Shown here one piece after another: positions 60,524 through 64,000 of a stretch of DNA of 64,000 nucleotides. Source of the DNA: Armatimonadota bacterium (GTDB lineage Bacteria > Armatimonadota > UBA5829); contig JAMCYN010000092.1 of the NCBI GenBank assembly GCA_023474015.1, forward strand, positions 86,232-150,231, in the 5' to 3' direction. The translations under genes were made by a program, and so were the position numbers. Position 1 is the stretch's first letter, and each line of letters starts with the position of its first letter. The notes below the pieces were generated by a model that did not search any database, was not told where the DNA came from, and saw only the letters and a program-made list of their open reading frames with translations.

Positions 60524-60748
60524 CAAGAGGCTCAAGCAGCCGATCCTGGTCGTTCAGGGCGGCCGCGACTATCAATTCACGGTGAAAGACTGCGAGCGAT
60601 GGAAGAAAGCGCTGTCATCGAAACCGAAGGTCACATTCAAGCTTCATCCGAAGATGACCATCTCTTCATGGAGGGCGAAGGGAAGGGCGTCCCGGGCATT
60701 GTTTCCAGGAAGGTTATCGAGGACATTGTGCGATGGTTGTGCCTGTAA
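60524..60748 (+). pseudogene. Alpha/beta-hydrolase C-terminal remnant
   Basis: KRLKQPILVVQGGRDYQFTV, then KDCERWKKALSSKPKVTFKL and HP, is the conserved region holding the catalytic acid of alpha/beta hydrolases (G-G-R-D-Y-Q). A frameshift at about 60650 is needed to continue to DDHLFMEGEGKGVPG, with the catalytic His, and VIEDIVRWLCL-stop at 60746. The N-terminal half with the nucleophile is missing. A perfect hairpin GTATCGGGAA/TTCCCGATAC (60497-60521) marks the junction after the DUF3887 stop, suggesting a repeat replaced the lost part. Confidence 0.82.
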
Positions 60749-60753
60749 CCTCC

Positions 60754-61515
60754 TCATCTCATCCCCCGCTCCTCGACGCACCGATTGTATATCTCGGCCA
60801 GTAGGTTGGAGTAGCTGAGGCCGTCACGGCTCTCGATCCCGAGGCTCTTCATCAGGGGACCGGCGATCTTCGCGGCAAGCTGCTCACTGACGTGGATTTC
60901 GAGCTCGGCCTTCCGTTCAACGAACCGCTTCACCGCATCGAACTCCTCGCGGGTCACAAGCTCGATGTTCCTCACCAACGCTGCCTCGGGATGGTTTGCG
61001 GCCGGGGCTGAGCGATGAGGCGTTGCGGCTCTCATCCACTCCCCACGCTCCTTCACCACAAGCGTACCGGCGGCGATATCGCCGAGCCGCTTGTTCCTGC
61101 CGCTGAAGATGACGACGATGATCCCGAGCAGGTAGAAGACCGGCAGAAAGTCGATCACTCGGACGAGGTTCCGCGTCGCCGCGCACGATATATCGATAGG
61201 AAGCCCGCCTTCTCTGATCGCGCGCAGCCTCGAATAGCGTTTGCCGGGGGTCTGGCCGTTCCAGACGGTCTCGAAGTAGACATAGTAGCCATACCACACG
61301 AGGAACATAATTACCCCAAGCGCCGCGTCAGCCCAACTCGCGCCCGGCCACCAGTCGTGCTTGACCAACTGCCCCCGAGCGAGTATCACGCCGGTCAAGG
61401 CAAGCCCCTGGATCGTGAGGTCGATAATCGCCGCTCCGGCCCGCGACGCCGCCCCCGCCAGCTCATATTCTATGCGCACGTTTTCAGGCGTAATAACCGT
61501 TATCTGTCTCGCCAA
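60754..61515 (-). CDS. RDD-family membrane protein
   Basis: 253 residues from a TTG, 6 nt after AAAGGA. RDD domain in residues 1-150 with three or four helices: LAGAASRAGAAIIDLTIQGL (R-x-x-A-x-x-I-D), the VWNGQTPGKRYSRLRAIREG motif, and VRVIDFLPVFYLLGIIVVIF with SGRNKRLGDIAAGTLVV. The C-terminal 90 residues are soluble and helical. In many bacteria RDD, SpoIIM-like, DUF58 and MoxR genes form one locus, as here, often tied to the cell envelope. Confidence 0.9.
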   Translation of the reverse strand: MARQITVITPENVRIEYELAGAASRAGAAIIDLTIQGLALTGVILARGQLVKHDWWPGASWADAALGVIMFLVWYGYYVYFETVWNGQTPGKRYSRLRAIREGGLPIDISCAATRNLVRVIDFLPVFYLLGIIVVIFSGRNKRLGDIAAGTLVVKERGEWMRAATPHRSAPAANHPEAALVRNIELVTREEFDAVKRFVERKAELEIHVSEQLAAKIAGPLMKSLGIESRDGLSYSNLLAEIYNRCVEERGMR

Positions 61516-61546
61516 AGCATTCCTTTCTATTCCCTGTTCCCTATGC

Positions 61547-61552
61547 TATAAT
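61547..61552 (+). promoter_or_regulatory. -10 element placing the SpoIIM-like start codon at the transcript 5' end
   Basis: TATAAT ends 7 nt before the GTG start at 61559, so transcription should begin at or next to the start codon. No ribosome site exists between. The -35 region (TTTCTA) is weak. Confidence 0.6.
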
Positions 61553-61558
61553 CCCCTC

Positions 61559-62512
61559 GTGGACGAACGCTCATACGTCGAACAGAAACAGCCATCGTGG
61601 AATGCCCTGTCCGAGAGCCTGGACCAGATTCGCAAGCTCGGCGTGCGATCTCTAACCCGCGCGCGGCTCGAATCGCTGGGCGCTCAGTATCGGGCGGCCG
61701 TTTCCGACCTATCGTTCGCCCGCACTCAGGGCGCGAGTGACGATCTGACCGGCTATCTCAACGAACTCGCCGGGCGTGCCCACGGCGTCCTCTACGCATC
61801 CGAGAGCGCGCGGGCGGGCGACGCGATTGCGTTTCTTGTCAGAGAGTTTCCCCGACTATTTCGTTCCACGTATAGGTATACTCTCGCGGCCGCGATTATG
61901 TTCTTCATCAGTTGGGGAATCGCCGCCTACGTGGTCGTGAGCGATCCGGGGGTGGGCAAGTCGCTCGTGCCCGATAATATTTCCAGAAAGAAAGGCTCGG
62001 ACGGCATTGTATCCGCGCCCGACCCGGCGATGATGTCGAGCTTCATAATGACCAACAATGTAAAGGTCGGCATAGTCTCCTTTGCCGGAGGCATCACCGC
62101 CGGGGTGGTTACGGTTCTCGTGATGTGCCAGAACGGAGCCAACATCGGCGCCATTGCCACCGCAGCGGCCCCACTGATGGGCTATACCCGATTCTGGTCA
62201 TACATCCTTCCACACGGCATCATCGAGCTCATGGCGATATTCATCTGCGGCGGGGCGGGGCTGATGATCGCCGGCGCGATGATCGCTCCCGGCAATCTGC
62301 GCCGTTCGGACGCAATACGCGTCACCTCCGGCAGGGCCCTGCGCCTATTCGCCGGAACGATCCCATTCTACATCGTGGCCGCGACCATCGAAGGCTTCAT
62401 CACACCGTCGGTGCTGCCCGCCTGGTCCAAGCTCACCTTCGCCGGAATAACGGCTATAGGGCTGATCATGTACCTCGGCTTCGCCGGTACTACAACCTCG
62501 CCGCGCTCTTAA
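61559..62512 (+). CDS. SpoIIM-family membrane protein
   Basis: 317 residues from GTG. A soluble helical N-domain (1-95; LESLGAQYRAAVSDLSFART) is followed by about five or six helices with family motifs MTNNVKVGIVSFAGGITAGV, ILPHGIIELMAIFICGGAGL and FAGTIPFYIVAATIEGFITP. Related to stage II sporulation protein M but found in non-sporulating bacteria together with RDD and DUF58 genes. It is divergent from RDD and converges on DUF58, overlapping that gene's 3' end by 23 nt. Probably translated from a leaderless mRNA. Confidence 0.9.
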   Translation: MDERSYVEQKQPSWNALSESLDQIRKLGVRSLTRARLESLGAQYRAAVSDLSFARTQGASDDLTGYLNELAGRAHGVLYASESARAGDAIAFLVREFPRLFRSTYRYTLAAAIMFFISWGIAAYVVVSDPGVGKSLVPDNISRKKGSDGIVSAPDPAMMSSFIMTNNVKVGIVSFAGGITAGVVTVLVMCQNGANIGAIATAAAPLMGYTRFWSYILPHGIIELMAIFICGGAGLMIAGAMIAPGNLRRSDAIRVTSGRALRLFAGTIPFYIVAATIEGFITPSVLPAWSKLTFAGITAIGLIMYLGFAGTTTSPRS

Positions 62513-63806
62513 CCCTCAAATACTCATTAACCACCGCCGGAGTGAACTTATCCGGCAACACATCAAGCACAATCGCTCCCGCGCGCGCCAACTGCGCCGC
62601 CGCGCGCTTTCTGGCTTGGACCACCTGCTTCGCCGCCGCCCCCCGGAACACATCCTCCGCGTTCTCCGGCCTCGATCGAGCGGCTTCGATAACCGCCGGG
62701 TCCGACATCGCCACGCACATGCAAAGATGCTTCCTGGTCAGGCTGTTGATCTGCGATATGAGCGGCTTAGAGGACTCGGGGTCAACCAGATCGATGAAGA
62801 AGACCACCAGGCTCCGGCGGGTCCATTTGCGCGAGAGATACGGAATCGCGCGATAGTAGTTCGAGTCACCGGCGGCTTCTTCGAGGTTATAGGCGAGCCG
62901 AAGCAACTTGATGCTCTGCGACTTGCCGGCCTTGGGCGGAGAGTAGCTGATAATGTCCTCACCGAACGCCATCATGCCCACCTTATCGCCTCGCTGCGCG
63001 GCCACGTGCGCGAGCATCATCGCGGCGTTGATGCCGTGGTCCAGGCGGGTAAGCCCGGCGATCACCGGCCCCATCACCCGGCCGCAGTCGAGCACCAGCA
63101 GCACATTCTGCGACTTCTCTTCCTGGTACTGCCGTGTAACCAGCTTCCCCCGCCGCGCGCTGGCCTTCCAATCGACGGCCCGAAACTCATCGTCCGGCAC
63201 ATAATCTCTGAGCGACTCGAAATCGGTCCCCCTTCCTCGATATCGCACCACGCGTTGCCCCGGCTGTGCGATATGCTCTCGCCTGAGTCCGATATCGTAT
63301 CGCTTCATATCGAGCAGGTTGGGATAAACCTTCACACCCCGCCGCGCCGGATACTTCACCTGGCGAACCACAAGCCCAAGCCGCCCGTGAAACCGCACGT
63401 AGATATCCGCGAACTGATAATCCCCCCGATTCAGCGGCGTAACGTGATAGACGAGGTCGCACTCGGACCGCGGCCCCATATCCACCGGCATCACGTTCCC
63501 ATCCGCCTCGAAGCCCTCGGGGTACTCGTCACGCAGCGTCGCCCTTACGCGCGTATAGGCAGGGTTGCGCAGGCGAATGCCGACAGGGTTCTCCGCGCCC
63601 AGGGAGAGCTTATCGTCGCAGACGCGCGCGACTTCCAGCCGCTGTCGGCTCAGCCCGATCCACTCCGCCAGCGCCATCACGACAGCCAGCGAGATAACCG
63701 CGACCCCGGCCGTCATCAAGTGCCTCGACCAGCCCGACACGCCGATCAAAACACCCCCAGCAGTAAGTATTATCACGAACCGAACGGTGAATATCATGCC
63801 AAGCAT
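62490..63806 (-). CDS. DUF58-domain protein
   Basis: 438 residues from MLGMIFTVRF (ATG 63806; an ATG at 63797 is equally possible). Two N-terminal membrane helices (IFTVRFVIILTAGGVLIGVS, LMTAGVAVISLAVVMALAEW) are followed by an Ig-like segment and a vWA-like DUF58 core: GRGTDFESLRDYVPDDEFRA then VDWKASARRGKLVTRQYQEE and VLLVLDCGRVMG. DUF58 proteins are partners of MoxR ATPases; that gene may be beyond the window edge. Its 3' end overlaps the convergent SpoIIM-like gene by 23 nt. Confidence 0.92.
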   Translation of the reverse strand: MLGMIFTVRFVIILTAGGVLIGVSGWSRHLMTAGVAVISLAVVMALAEWIGLSRQRLEVARVCDDKLSLGAENPVGIRLRNPAYTRVRATLRDEYPEGFEADGNVMPVDMGPRSECDLVYHVTPLNRGDYQFADIYVRFHGRLGLVVRQVKYPARRGVKVYPNLLDMKRYDIGLRREHIAQPGQRVVRYRGRGTDFESLRDYVPDDEFRAVDWKASARRGKLVTRQYQEEKSQNVLLVLDCGRVMGPVIAGLTRLDHGINAAMMLAHVAAQRGDKVGMMAFGEDIISYSPPKAGKSQSIKLLRLAYNLEEAAGDSNYYRAIPYLSRKWTRRSLVVFFIDLVDPESSKPLISQINSLTRKHLCMCVAMSDPAVIEAARSRPENAEDVFRGAAAKQVVQARKRAAAQLARAGAIVLDVLPDKFTPAVVNEYLRVKSAARL

Positions 63807-63810
63807 AAGT

Positions 63811-64000
63811 TCATCGCACGGGCATCTGTTTCCTGCCCGCCCTGTCGACATGAGATGCTTCGGGAGGCTTTTCCAGGCTGTCCCATAAATCGGACACGCC
63901 AGTTAACGATTTCAGGTCGCTTGAAGCGCAGGCGGCCTGAAGCACCAAATAGGACAGCAATGCAACTTCAAGATCACGCGGCCAATGAACAGATAGGCTA
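63811..64000 (-). CDS. Possible C-terminal end of an unrecognised gene, cut by the window edge
   Basis: An open frame enters from the right edge and ends TGA at 63811, 4 nt before the DUF58 start. Its last 63 codons read LEVALLSYLVLQAACASSDL then KSLTGVSDLWDSLEKPPEAS and a basic tail. Orientation and spacing fit an operon with DUF58, but third-position GC is lower than in neighbours and the family is not recognised. It could be chance. Confidence 0.35.
   Translation of the reverse strand, partial: SLSVHWPRDLEVALLSYLVLQAACASSDLKSLTGVSDLWDSLEKPPEASHVDRAGRKQMPVR

Overview
The window is a contiguous, GC-rich stretch of chromosome from a diderm bacterium. Outer-membrane-type proteins (a YjbH-like beta-barrel, an RND/HlyD-type adaptor lipoprotein) sit with copper-amine-oxidase-like stalk domains, undecaprenyl-phosphate glycan genes and very frequent TTG starts. 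This mix suggests a poorly sampled phylum such as Armatimonadota or a neighbour; no rRNA gene or other decisive marker is present, so that placement is inference. No tRNA, rRNA or CRISPR array was seen.

Layout. 1-2 kb: a cut-off exported protein, a PD-(D/E)XK-like nuclease with a 57-residue partner, and a lone HicB-like protein. 2-8.8 kb (minus): uppP, an AI-2E-family permease, wecB, a WecA/TagO-like transferase, glyA, rpiB and a glycine-rich RRM protein. 9-12.6 kb (plus): a nitronate-monooxygenase-like flavoprotein, a dGTPase-like HD protein, a zinc-ribbon protein and a NagD-like HAD phosphatase. 12.7-15.6 kb (minus): an arsenic operon arsR-arsC-mtrA-like-acr3 with a clear promoter and operator; the embedded MtrA (corrinoid methyltransferase subunit) homologue is unexpected. 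15.9-23.2 kb (minus): a six-gene complex related to group 4 [NiFe] hydrogenases and complex I, whose large subunit has lost the [NiFe] cysteines and whose small subunit has lost the proximal-cluster cysteines (Ehr-like).

23.4-31.8 kb (minus): an XRE regulator and a run of small exported or membrane proteins, several unrecognised, ending in a YjbH-like protein. 32.2-36.1 kb: one 1282-residue CheB-CheR-PAS-GAF-PP2C signalling protein. 36-38.3 kb: accessory debris (a deleted copy of the XRE gene, a DUF5677 gene, a uvrA 3' fragment, palindromic repeats) and a YwbE-family gene. 38.3-39.5 kb: glutamate dehydrogenase.

39.7-48.3 kb is a complete tryptophan locus trpL-trpS-trpE-trpG-trpD-trpC-trpF-trpB-trpA. 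It is preceded by a promoter, a 33-codon leader peptide with a Trp-Gly-Trp run, and three mutually exclusive RNA pairings, i.e. a classical ribosome-mediated attenuator. Tryptophanyl-tRNA synthetase is the first gene under that control. Next come deoC, recO, a phosphodiester glycosidase, xylB, a HEPN protein, mfd, a frameshifted IS481-type element lying at the 3' end of a STAS gene, an ankyrin-DUF3887 gene followed by an alpha/beta-hydrolase remnant, and an RDD/SpoIIM/DUF58 cluster.

Across the window run several families of short tandem repeats (often 7-bp units) built as hairpins, some nested inside one another. Three of them are fixed in frame inside mfd, trpC and trpF.
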